Part shown: positions 36,430 to 49,000 of the stretch, one piece after another | How the letters are laid out: each line of letters starts with the position of its first letter | Position numbering within the stretch: position 1 is the first letter of the stretch | Assembly: GCA_023634235.1 (NCBI GenBank) | Contig: JAMKCF010000013.1 | Span: 1,798,001-1,862,000 of the forward strand | Direction of reading: 5' to 3' | Length of the DNA stretch: 64,000 nucleotides | DNA from: Pisaster brevispinus | Lineage: Eukaryota; Echinodermata; Asteroidea; Forcipulatida; Asteriidae | The notes under the pieces: generated by a model | What the model was told of the DNA's origin: nothing | Databases searched by the model: none | Seen by the model: the letters and a program-made list of their open reading frames with translations, nothing else | Translations under genes and position numbers: made by a program

Positions 36430-39400
36430 CTATTGATGAAAGATAGATACACACATACAAAAAAACTTAATAGGTTTGTCATTTCCTGTTATGTTTCTGT
36501 ACCCCTTCCGTTTGTTCGTAGCCCCTCCCCCAACCAGGAGTGTCAAGTGATGTTCTTTTGATGAGGGCAACCCTCTTAAAAATAATAATAAAATCACCTT
36601 TAAGTATGAGCTTAAACAATTTACGTTATTGTAAATGAAGAAACTAGCAGTAAAAAGCCAAGACTTCAATAGCACATGGGTTTAGCTGGCAGAACTTTGT
36701 GACACTAAAAATAAGCTGACAAAATGCATGGTTTTCTCCTGAAGAGTACTAGTGGTGGAGTTAAAAACAGTTCTTTCATGACAATTCCATCATTGCCCTG
36801 ATACAAATCAATGCCAAAGAAAAAAATAAATGACCAATCCCAAAACAACACAATACATTTTAAGTACACCCAAAGAGACAAATGAGATAAATCTTCTCTT
36901 ACATGTCTTAGGTCTTAGTGCAAATAATATTGAAATAAAAACTTTTAAATGCATGTTGTCAGGAATTAATCATTTTGATTCTGGTCTTGTACAAAAATTC
37001 TGGTCCAGTAAATAATGTGAGCCACAAACCCTGCAGTCTTGTGGACCTCCCCCCCCCCCAATTCGAGCCCTGCCCCACCAAACAATAAATACCCCCCCCC
37101 AAACCACACTCCTAAAACACCATAATTTTTCTGGACCTACCTGTGACTTCTCGATGGATGCATTATACCGGTCCATCATAGGACTGACCTCCATTCCTTT
37201 CTGCCTCTCTAGATCACCCTGTAGGAAAAACTCCTCCATCACGCGCTCCGTCCACTTACGATAGATGTGCAGTGGCTTGGTTGGATTGCCAAGATCGGCG
37301 CAGTGAACCAAGTTATTCAACACCTAGGGGACAGAAAAGGATTAGACTCTGTTTTATCTGTTATTGTTTCACAATCTGAACTAGTGCAGATCTTTTATTA
37401 CAAAAGTTCTCCCAGTATGTGTGTGTGGAAGGGGGGGGGGGTAAATGGAAAAGGGGGTTGGACTTGTAGGTCTCTCACTATCAGATTTTCAGATGTCAGG
37501 CAGCATCCAGTCTGCTCCCCCCACCCAGAGCTGTGTATTGAGTAAGTTGTGTCATGGTGGGCCAAGTTTTCTTTGGTCATGTCATTGCTGGACGCCATTT
37601 TGGGTCTAAATGTAGCACAACCCAAGTCTAGTCTAGTGTGAGTGACTGTGCGCACATGCGTTTTTTTTTAGACCCAAAATGGCTTCTAATTGCAAGTTCT
37701 CGCAACTCTCTCAATAGAGAGCCTCCACCACCCCTACCCAAGGCCCCTCACTTGTTGGGTTCTTGCTTCATCTTGTGCCTATAGATATCGATTTTGGTTT
37801 TGAAATTGGACTTTCATGGCCCAATGAGCTTCCAAATGAAAATTAGGCCGTGTCCGAAACGGCGACTTCGGCTAGAGCTACGGCTAGATCGCGCGCGTCT
37901 GCCTATTCTTCAACACTGGCAGACGCGCTGATCTAGCTGTAGCTGTAGCCGAAGTCGCTGTTTCGGACACGGCCTTAGCTCGGCACAAAATGATTTTGCT
38001 GACAGAAATAAGTTACCAGCCAAAGGAATGTTTCGTGTATGCTGTTTGTAATTGATACTCTGCTTATTTTTCTCAGCAGAAATTTGTTAAACAATATTGT
38101 TCTGCTTAAGCATGAAATTGAGACCACGTCTTACTAGTTGAGTTGGAACAATTATTTACCATCATTCTGTCGTTGTAGTTGTCTAGGAGGAGCACCCCTG
38201 ATCCAGCAACCTTCTTGGACTCCACCATGGTCTTCAAATCTGCAAGTAAGCTCATGTGCTTGGACATGTCTGTTGCTAACACCTGAGAATATACGGGGAA
38301 AACACAACTTATTCAAATAACATACATACCAAGTGTTCATTTTCCCCAGGAAAACTGTAGCAATTGTGTGAAACGAACAGAGTGGCATTGTGGTTTAAAA
38401 AAAACCCAGAAACTTCCTTGGGTTTCATTCCCTGGGAATTGGGTCAGTCTAGCAAAAAGGTTTGAGTTTCTTGTCCCCAATTAAGTTGATTGTATCACTG
38501 TACAATATCTTGTTATCAATTTATGTAATATACAATTGTTAACCTTCTGTTTGCTAAATTTTGCCTATGGAAATAAATTTTACACTGAACTGAATTACGC
38601 AACAAACCACGAGGGAAACTGGGTAAAATGTTAAATAAATTTTGGGTTGAACAAAGAGAAATTGACTAGAGTGGGACTTGAAACTGCAATCTCCGGATTA
38701 ATGTGCTGGCGCTCTACCAACTGAGCTGTCTAGCTTTTGTCAATATCTTTGTTCTGGGGAGCCAGTCAGAAGCCATTCAACCTGTAACTGCCATATAGCC
38801 AGGGATCTCACCTAAAGTTTAGGATACAACCTTGGAAGCGGCCCAGATGGATTGCCTTAAGGGGAAGCAACTTTTATATTTGATCTGAATTACATAAGGA
38901 CTCCCTCTGGTGGTTGTGTTATGAGCGGATGTCACTCACCATATCAATTACCATCCTCCTCAGCTGCTGCAGCTGTTTCTTGGTCAGCGTTTCAAACAGG
39001 TTGCAGTTTTCCAGCTGCAGTAACTTGAAGGCTACAGCCACAGAGTGGTTCTCTAATACTGACTCGTCATTGTACAGAATCGCTAGCTCGGAACCTTTAC
39101 AGAGAAGTGACCAAAAAATGAAACAAGTTTAGTGTTTTGAGATCTTTAACTGGTGAACAGGGCAGTGTTGTAAACAAGTAATTTTTTCTCAAGTCAAGTC
39201 AAGTCAAGTCAAGTCAAGTCAAGTCAGGTTAAGTCAAGTTAAGTCAAGTCAAGTCAAGTCACGTCACAAGTCATCTTTGCTCAAGTCAAGGCAAGTCACA
39301 AGTCATTTTTGCTTAAGTCAAATCAATGAACATCTATCAAATCAAGTCACAAGTCAAATTTTCTTAACTCAAGTCAAGTCCCAAGACACAAAATGTCCAG

Positions 39401-42400
39401 AAATAATCCCACACCCATGTTGTTGTGACAAACTTATGCAATCAAAAAACCCGTTAAAAGACCAGTTAATAATAAATTAAATCCATGAGTCATACATCCA
39501 CGTGTCTGCATATCTGTGCAGATTTAATGTTCGGCCTTTATGACAAAAGCACTCCAAAACATTGGGATATCGGCAGCGGCATCGTCGCCGAAGACTTGAT
39601 TTTAACATATTTATTTTATCAAAATCAAATTTATTCGAGTCAATTTTCAACTCTCAAGTATTTTGTGTGTGCAAGTCAAGTCAAGTCGCAAGTCAATGAA
39701 TTTGGCGACTCGAGTCCAAGTCAGCGACTCGAGTCAACAAATCTAGAACGGATGATTTCACAAAGCACTAAGATTCATCTTAAGATGAGTTGTCAGTATT
39801 ACCATAGTGATTTGTATTGTGACATCACACTTTGCTTAGCAGTTAAGATTGATTCGCACTTAAAATCAATCTTAGCTCTACGTGAAATTGGCCTCTCTCA
39901 GGCCTGATATTTCATTCTTGTACATGCAAAGCAGTTTTTCCTTGATAAAATGGCACTTATGAGTGTGAGGGGTATGTTATGGGCACCAAGGCAACGGCAG
40001 GGGCACAGAGGTCAACTGCCTCCGTTGCCTCTACCAAGTATTAGGGGCCAATTGCATGGCACTGCTAATCCCCAAATTCTGCACTTACAGCCCATAAAGT
40101 CACGTAGGGTTTGGATTGATTCAGCTTACAATAATAATGATACTGCTGTTTGTAAATTAATGCATCAATATGATATATCCATTGTGTTGATTCACCAAAG
40201 ATGTCAAGGTAAACACGATTTCATATCCGTTGTACATTTACTTAATTGTTTTTGTAGATTAGTCAATGTTTGAGGGTGTGCCAACTGCGCGGTGCAGTTC
40301 CATTTGAGGGTAGGGCAGACACACGCCTTTGTTGTTCATGCCTCGGTTTCCTGGCGCTTTGTTGTTTGAAGTGTGTTTGAAGTGTATATTAATTTATGCA
40401 AGTCATGAACATTACATTCATTTGTAGTAATGATTGTGGGACCCAAATGTAAAACCAGCTGTGACTGCTTGGACATACTTTGGGTACTAAAAAAAAAACC
40501 AATCAATCAATCAATCAATCAATCAACAAATAATCACTAAAAATGATTACCAACTTACTTGAGGCAATGAGGAACTGGTTGTTGAGACCAGGGTGCCTTA
40601 CATCGTGTATTGCTGCAGCATATAACGCTGCAAGAATCTCAATATCTGTGAATACATTCTGTCAAAAAACAAGAAAACAATCTCGGTAAAATATCAGAGT
40701 TTTCATACCATGGGCTTCAAACTCATCTTGAATAAGCTTCTTGTTAATGTCATTTTGTTTGAACGCTGTCTGGATAACTTTGCATTTCACAGAAGCCATA
40801 ATCAGTGTACTCTCCTAGCCAAATTGGCCCTTGCCACAAAATACCACAAGAGACTGTGGAGACTAATAAGTCCATGGTGCTCAAGCCATGGGGTTTCCAC
40901 ATAATACCAACATAAAAAACCCATGCACCCAATGCTAGCCTGGAAGGTACGGTACTTTGTGGCAGTCTGTGGTACTAGTATCTGTACAAACAGAAGAAGC
41001 CCATACAGCCAATGCTAGCCTGGGTGGTATGAGACTTTGTGGCAGTCTGCGATACCAGCACTAGCTGTACAAAGAGAAGAACCCTGTGTACCCAATGCTA
41101 GCCTGGAAGGTATGTTACTTTGTGGCAGTCCATAGTACCAGTGCTAGCTGTACAAACCGAAGAAACCCATGCACCTAATACTAGCCTGTAAGGTATGGCA
41201 TTTTGTGGCAGTCTGTGGTACCAGTATCTGTACAAACAGAAGAAACCTATGCACCCAATGATAGCCTGGAAGGTATGGTACTTTGTGGCAGTCTGTGGTA
41301 CCAGTGCATAGGTAGGTTCCAATCTTAAGCAATTTACATGTATACAAACAACTTGAGACAACCAACTGTCTGCCTACTGCATGCAAAAGAACCACTTCAG
41401 TATCACTTGAAACATTTTTTCTCTCTCGTTGTCTTACTGTCTCTGAGAATGCTGTAAGAAATTCTAAGCATGAAGGGTTTTTTCCCCCTTCTTGGGATTG
41501 ACTTGAACTGGTTACCTGCAGTTGCCTCGCGTGACAGTAGCCCCTACTCTAAGACAAAACACTGGTGCTTTTGAACCACAAGACTCTTTTATTAAGTATG
41601 GTTTTAACTGTCTTTAAGATGTTCAGAGCCTCGGTCCATGATTATAGAGTCCATTAACCCGTTCTGATCTTGTCTTGATGTTAATGGACCACGTAAATCC
41701 ACCCCAGACATGGGAATGGAGATGCATGGCTTGGTGTGCAAGCATACTTGGCCCAGATGCAAGTATTCTTGTATACAGACAGTGTGGAGTTACACTGTGA
41801 ATATCAATGTACCACTGCACTTGAAGCCTTTTAGCTCCCCCACTAAGTCGCTCTAAAGAGAGGCTCCAAGGTCAAATTCAGTTTTGGGTTGCTCTGATAT
41901 TTCACTTGATAAGAGTTCTTATGAAAGTGGGAGAAACAATTACCAACATCACTTTGAGTTGGTGTAAAATGTTGTTTTGTTTAGGGATTGCCTCTGTGTT
42001 CCTGGTTTGATTGGCAGCATAGTGCACCACAGCACCTTGTAAACCATTACATGGTGCTATGTAAAGGAGTAGATCTCTTACTTCAAAAACGTAACCCCAC
42101 ATACCTTGCAGGAAAATACTGAATGTTGAAGTACCTTGAGTGTCACTGAGTGACGGATATGAGCGCTGTATAAGAAGCCACTAATATTATTAATATTTAT
42201 TATTAATACCCCTTCAGTTTGAAATTTGAAATATGGTGTCGTTGGATACCACCCCCCAAAATGGTCTGTACATTCCAAAGAGGAATTTTTGTGTCAGCCA
42301 AAAGGTTAAATTCAATGCAGTTTTGAGTGAATATCACAAACATTCATGAATAATCAGATTTGCTGTACGGCACTCAAAACTTTGTACAGTGTTCTTCAGT

Positions 42401-45400
42401 TTTCTACGGCACTAAAAAAAACCCAACCCAAACCCCAGGAAAATCGGCTGAGAAGTTGCATGCCTTATATATTAAAATAAAAGGATTTGCTAACATTTAA
42501 AATCCCTTCACTTTCACTAAATAGTTTAACAGCCGATTTATAAGTTAAATGTTTCAAATTACTGTTAAGCAGAATCGTTCAATATCTTTGGGTGATGACA
42601 GCTACTGTCCAACTATGTTTTACTTGGTACCTCATCTTTAAAATTCCCAGATCACGTTTAAGGAGAGCTGGCCAAGTCCGCCTCTTTTTACTTTAAAGAG
42701 TATAAAGACGTGACAAAATGGAAGCATTATCCTTTCAGACCTGGATCTTCATCTTTGAGAAGGCAAGGTCATTTTCATTTTGCAAAGGGCCCTTTCAGAA
42801 AATCAACAGAAACTGTAAAAATAAAGTTCTTTACCCGCAGGTTGGCCTACTGCCAAATTGAGTACGTTTATCCCATATGGAGATTTAAATTGACAGGTTA
42901 GAAAATGTGCCTGTCAGGAAATGCAACAATTTACAATCTTTTAGCTAGTTCAAGTGTACTTTATCATAATTAATAGTAGATTAGTTTGTCGAAACCAATT
43001 TAGGCCAGGTTTTTACTGGTGCTAGAAATAAACGACTTGAGTTTACTCGCGTTTTAAATTTGTGAACTTGTGGCAGGCAGATTTCAAATATTTCTAACAC
43101 ACTGTTGGAGGCAAAATCTTTCGGCAGAAGTTTTGACACCTGTAAAAGAGCAGGTGAGTTAAAATGGAGGTGTCCATTTTTGTTTATTACTAAAAATTAA
43201 TAATGAAGAAATGTATTCAAACCATTTGATATATATTGGGATTGTCAGATTGTCAAGCTTGTCTATTGATAGAGGAGGTGCAAAAGAAATGCAGTCTAGT
43301 ACAATGCAACACGCCTAGCTGGCTTCCCATCCAAGTTCTTGTCCACAGGAACACAATATGAAAGCCATTCCCCACCCCCCCAGAAAACAAGCCGGGCTTT
43401 GAATGTTGTTGACAGCTTTTAAACCTTTATCATGCTGCCACTGTCTTTGCCATGTACCCTGTGTGCAATCCAAATAATGAATACAGAATTTCATTTATCC
43501 AAATGGGGACAGACTACTTTAACCTTCAAGCCTCATTTTGGTTATCAACAGTTACAATAGGAGACAAACAAGATGGCTGCACTATGACATAGCCCTAATA
43601 TGGTCTGGTAACCCACCTCAAGTGCTGGTGCTGAAAGTAAATAGTTGGTAGACTGGACCACGTCTGCAGCATGGATCTGGTTGTGATACTTGACGTCTTT
43701 ATTGTAGTTATCCTCTAGTAACATGATGTATGTGATTAACGTCTTGTGAGGAATCTGAAACGTCTTTAATAATCCTCTTTCCTACAAAAACAAAATATTT
43801 GCGAACATATCACTGGCCCATATTCTCAATCGATGACATTTACTGCAATAAGAACACTTCACCTTTGCATAGCTACGAAGAATTCAAATTCACTCATTGC
43901 CCTTGCTAGATTGGTCTTTATCAGAAGGTCGAGTAAAACGTCTCCATTTTGTAAACGAAACCCTCGATGTTGCCCATTTTCAGTTCCTTGTTCTACTCAT
44001 GTATCCATCTTAACCCCAATAAAACACTGTCCAAGGAGTAATTTCCACTAAGATGACCGACCACACAGAACTTCACACCACACTGATGTATTGAACACAC
44101 ATCGCATTCATAGTCGTGGCCTTTTGTAGAGTGAAGTTGCTTACCTGCAGGACTGTGAATGTGACTGCTGTGAGAGGTCTGTGGTTCGTTAGGGCATCTA
44201 CCCTGAAAGCATCAAATCCCCATCTGTCAAGATTCTCCATCTCCTGAAAAAAAAAACCCAAAATGTCAGCAAAAATGTTTAGTACAGAACATCTTTCTGT
44301 TCTGAAGAATATATACAATTAACTTGCAACAAGTGGTAGTGACATCACATTTTGAACCTAGCCTGCTAGCAGAGTCTTTCTCGAAGGCTAAAACACAGCA
44401 CACACACACACACACGTATATTAGTAAAACACTAATACTCTTGCATGTGTGTGTCATGTTAACAGTAACATTTGCCCTGATGTTCAAATGAGTGAAACAC
44501 CCTGAAGTTATTAATGCATTATTTGTTTTCAATCTTTGCCAATGACAGAAAAAATCTCTACCTTTTCCATATCTTCTTCTTTTTCGTAGGAGACTCCATA
44601 CCGTGACACCACATCCTGCGATAAGCTGTTGTAGTGTTTTAACTTTTGAATGCCTTTGATTTTGGTGACGCTGTCGTTGCTCCGCCGTGCTGACAGCGGC
44701 GCTGAGGTTGTTGTTGTAGACCCTTTACTGTCGACTCTTGACGGGGCGTTCTTTGGGATTGGAGAGGGTGACGGGGCATCTCTTGGTGGTTGGATGGGCA
44801 AGTCAATGTCCGTGTGTTTGTCTGAAGAGAAAGACGAAAATTTAAGTAAAGACAAACTACATTTATGATAAGCACTGTATACTCCGTGTTTTCCTGCGTC
44901 TTGCAGGAAAAAATATCTACCCACGACCCCTCGGGGTTTCACCAGACGGATGTAAAAAAGTCTGAACTCGAATAAAAGTTAACTTATTCCAGTCACTGAC
45001 GAGCCAGACCAATATTGAAAAGCTTGCCATCTCATCGGTCCATATCTACAGGCTTCTTTTAAAAGTTTGAAAATCTGTGCATGCAGTGGCTCTCTTGGGC
45101 AAAATGACACTGTTCTCAGGTGTTTCTACTGAGGTTTTTGGCCAGCAGCATTCCAATGTCAGAGAAAAGCACTATTACCCCTTTTATTAATAACAACGAC
45201 AAAAACCTTGCAGTTATACTTCTAAATGAGACACCGCCCCCACAGTGTGAATAAAGTTGGCATTATTCCCCCACCCCCCACACATGCTGAAGTTTCAGCC
45301 TTTAGGATCACTTACTCACCTATATATGTACTCAACAGGTACTCTGACACCTGATTGCCTGATTTACTGGTCTCTGAAAATGCAGAGAGTTCTCTACCGA

Positions 45401-46004
45401 GCATGCGTCTGAACTGAAGTAGCGGAAAGAGACAAAAACAAAAAGGTTACTTTTCCGGATCATCTTGCATCTCAACAGTGCAATACAAATAAAAAAAATT
45501 AGACAGTATTTCTCGTCTCGAGAGTAATCTGATCCTACACCTTGAGCACCTATAAGTGTTTACTTGTTGGTGTCTTCTTTTGCAGCTTCTAGTGTTAGTA
45601 TTCTAGACTTGCACAGGGCAGCATTTATAGAACAGAGTGGGCTGATAAAAGCTTAGCTACTAAAAAGCCTTTATTGTCATTTTTCGTGATTTGCTTAAAC
45701 TTTTGTACAATAATCTGTATTTGGATATATTTCTTAGCTATCTGATTCTACTTTATGTGATATTGGTGTTTTTCAAGATTGGGAGGCATGGAGAAATGTG
45801 ATCAGGCGAGGCCGACATGACCACGAATGTGTCCAACCCTCGACTTCGGGGAACCAAGCGACATTAAACCGAGTAGTAGTAGTGTTGTCATCTTGATAGC
45901 CTTTGGTAACAATTTCTTTCACTGTTATAAAACAATTCACCGGCTTGTTGTTTACACATTTTTTTGTCTTCAAGAAGTTCTGTATTCTTCATAATAAATA
46001 AATG

Positions 46005-46035
<31 letters not shown>

Positions 46036-49000
46036 GAGTAGACAAAAGTTTGTTTGAATATCAAGGCTGGTGTGGAGAGCTTATAATGCAGGTATGGGGC
46101 TATTAAATGTGAAGGAAAGAAAATACAATATTTGTGTATTTGTGTGACGGACAACTTATCGAGGACGAGAAGAATAAGACATGTGATTTGTGACTTACTT
46201 TACTTGTTGCCAGATCGCTGACAGAGCGATGTGTTTGCATTGACTCCAGCTGTTCCAGACACCAGTCTAACTCTTCAAGTGTCTCAAATGCCAACTTCCC
46301 ATAGTTCTCGTCTGCAATTCAAGAATAAAAAAAATACATTCAATCGATCGTTTCTTCTAGCAAACGTTCCCATCCCCGCCACCCAAATAATGCCATTACC
46401 TGTTTTTGAAATACAATCTAAAAAGACAAAAACTTAGTCCCAGAGAAGGGTCAGTGTCACCTTGTTTTACAAAAGGAATGACTTTTTGCGTTCCAAAGTT
46501 CTTGGGAGGCAAGTCTTGTGAGAACTTTTTTGTGTCATAGTTACTACATAGAAATCAAAACTTAAAAAGATGACAGGTTTTTTTTAGATGTGATCCATTC
46601 TATTCGTATAAAAAATTATAACATTCATATGATTCAAACGAAAAAAAATTGTTGTTCTTATTTTCCTCCATGAAGCCGTGAATCATGTGTGGAGGAAGTC
46701 TAGGCTCTGTGGCTCTTTTGTAAAAAAAGAAAAGAAGTGATGTCAAGGGTTACAATGGTCTCCATCTTACCCAATTCTGGGTTGGACTGATCAGGAAACC
46801 AAGTCTGTAGTGCATTATTAAAACCTGGCAACGAGGCACCTGTTTGGTCCTAACATTGCTACAGTTTCCTGTCACAGATGTTTGGCCGGCGTAATTGATA
46901 GGTTAAGAGGGTTTGTTATGCCTTTTCTCAATGATTTCTTTAGCTAATTGTGTTGCTTACATGTCAAGGAATACCTTCAAGCCCATTGAACCGGTAAACC
47001 ATAGAGCAAGGATCAGACACAACAACCATGCCTTGTCACCAAGCGGTGACTCACTCACACCACGCCCACACAGAGATAGGATTTTGTGCATGCAATGGGA
47101 AATATTTTTTTCCACCACCCCTCCTGACCAAATTGACGACCCCTGTTGATTGACACCCCTTCTAAAACGTGTGTAATGGTACACTGTAGGATATCATGGA
47201 GTATCACAGGGTTGGGATCTACCATTTTGTAATGGTTATGTTTTTCTTTATATGTGCCACAGCTCTGTGATAACGTGCCTCATTGCAAGGTTTTAACTCA
47301 TATTCCTGGCCATGTTGAATGGCAATGGGCATTAGGCTCATTAAGGACCCTTCTCTGGCCCAATCCTGACTTGAGATCTCAGAGTGTAACAAATGAAGCA
47401 GCACGAAGTTTACAAATCGTGTTCAGATGCTACAGGGCTGATCCTTTGTTCGTGCAAGGGTAGGGCAGTTTTTCAATTATACAGGGCACCTCTATGAGGG
47501 GCACTAAGACAATTGCAAGGGACATGGACGCAATCGCCTCTACTGCCTCCATGAAGCATCAGCCCTGCTAAGCTTGGAGCTGCTTGTTATAGCTCAACAA
47601 GAAAAGTGTCTGGTTTTTAAATTGATTTTAAATTTTACAATATTGAGGGGGTGGGGGTTAAAGATGGGCATTACTTACCAACGTTAGGTGGGTTGGGTTT
47701 GATTTGATGTAACTTGTCTTTAGGTGACTGTCTGTAAAAACACAAACAAGCAACAAAAACAAGCCAATAAAATATTTGATCATTCTCAATTTAATAACTC
47801 CATTGTCAATTGAATGTTTTAACTCTGAAAAAATTCTGCTGATTTTGATAAGACAAGACTGGAGAGCAAATTCCCTTATTTCCAGCCGGTGAACTAACTG
47901 CAAAAAACCCTTCCGGCCAAATAAAGAACTAGATAAACAAAACTTAAGGCCCCATTTTAAAAAGGGGGATCCAGCCTGACTTGATACACCTCTAGGTAAA
48001 TTGAAAGCTATCCGATGACCATTTGCTAGTATCCCTGACCTTCGTATAAAAAAAAAAGGGGGGATGAAAACGAGGGCTGTGACAGAATGCCTATACTTCT
48101 AGAATTACCCCGTGGGCTACAACGATGAAAATATGATTTACTAATGCAACTGGCACTCAGCGACGCAATTACATAAGTGGTGAGACGGTATTTTGATAGG
48201 TATAAGGTGACAAGTTAGAGTAGAGAAGGAGTGTAGGCGATACAACACGCCTGGACGGACGATAATGTGCCAATAAAGTGGCATGGATACACATAGTCAT
48301 GAAATACTAGCCGCTGAAAAATTCCATCTCAGACCCAGGGATACTTTTACACATTGCTACCAGAGAAGTTATCTCAATTCGTGAAACTTCAAACTTCTCT
48401 GTGCAACAACAGCCAATCTGTACACACCCATCTTTTGTTCAGTTTGAAAAAACAAAAAACGTTTGATCTCTCGAATGACATTTCTATATTAATAAACTGG
48501 AGCTGTTGACGTTGACATTACCTCAAAATAGATTAAGCAAAGTGTTGGAAAAAAAAAAAAAAAAAAAAAATGGACACCTTGTGATGGGTAGGTATCCTGG
48601 GGGATGTTGTGGGAGGGGAGGGGGCATCGTGCCTTCCCCCGCAACGTCAACCATGAGGATTGGAGAGGATGTTGAAATGACGAATCCACCTGTCATTATT
48701 GTGTCACTTGAACCTTTATGGACAGGAAAAGTGCCGCAGCCTAATCATCATCAAGACTTAACGACCGAGCCGATAATTAAAGCAGCCCAACCTCCTCTTA
48801 TGGTGAACATCAGCCAAAATCAACGCTGGAATCCTCCGTGAGGACATTGGTGTGTAACCGTCACAGAAATTACTCGCAAATCCATAAAACAACCCAAATG
48901 GAAAATTAATTCCACCATCTAAGTGTCATACAACACTACAAGCGTCAAGCCTGGAGCCAGGTTACATTTATCATTGCAGTCGGCGGGGAATTCTGTTGCG

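Noticed and set aside
38670..38740. Functional tRNA on the minus strand
   Set aside because: A box is good but B box is degenerate and no acceptor stem forms; SINE is the better explanation.
39190..39375. CRISPR-like direct repeats
   Set aside because: Simple CAAGT microsatellite without spacers, in a eukaryotic intron.
48506..48841. 111-aa + strand frame
   Set aside because: Includes a poly-Lys run from a poly-A tract, antisense to a PDE4 intron, no domain.
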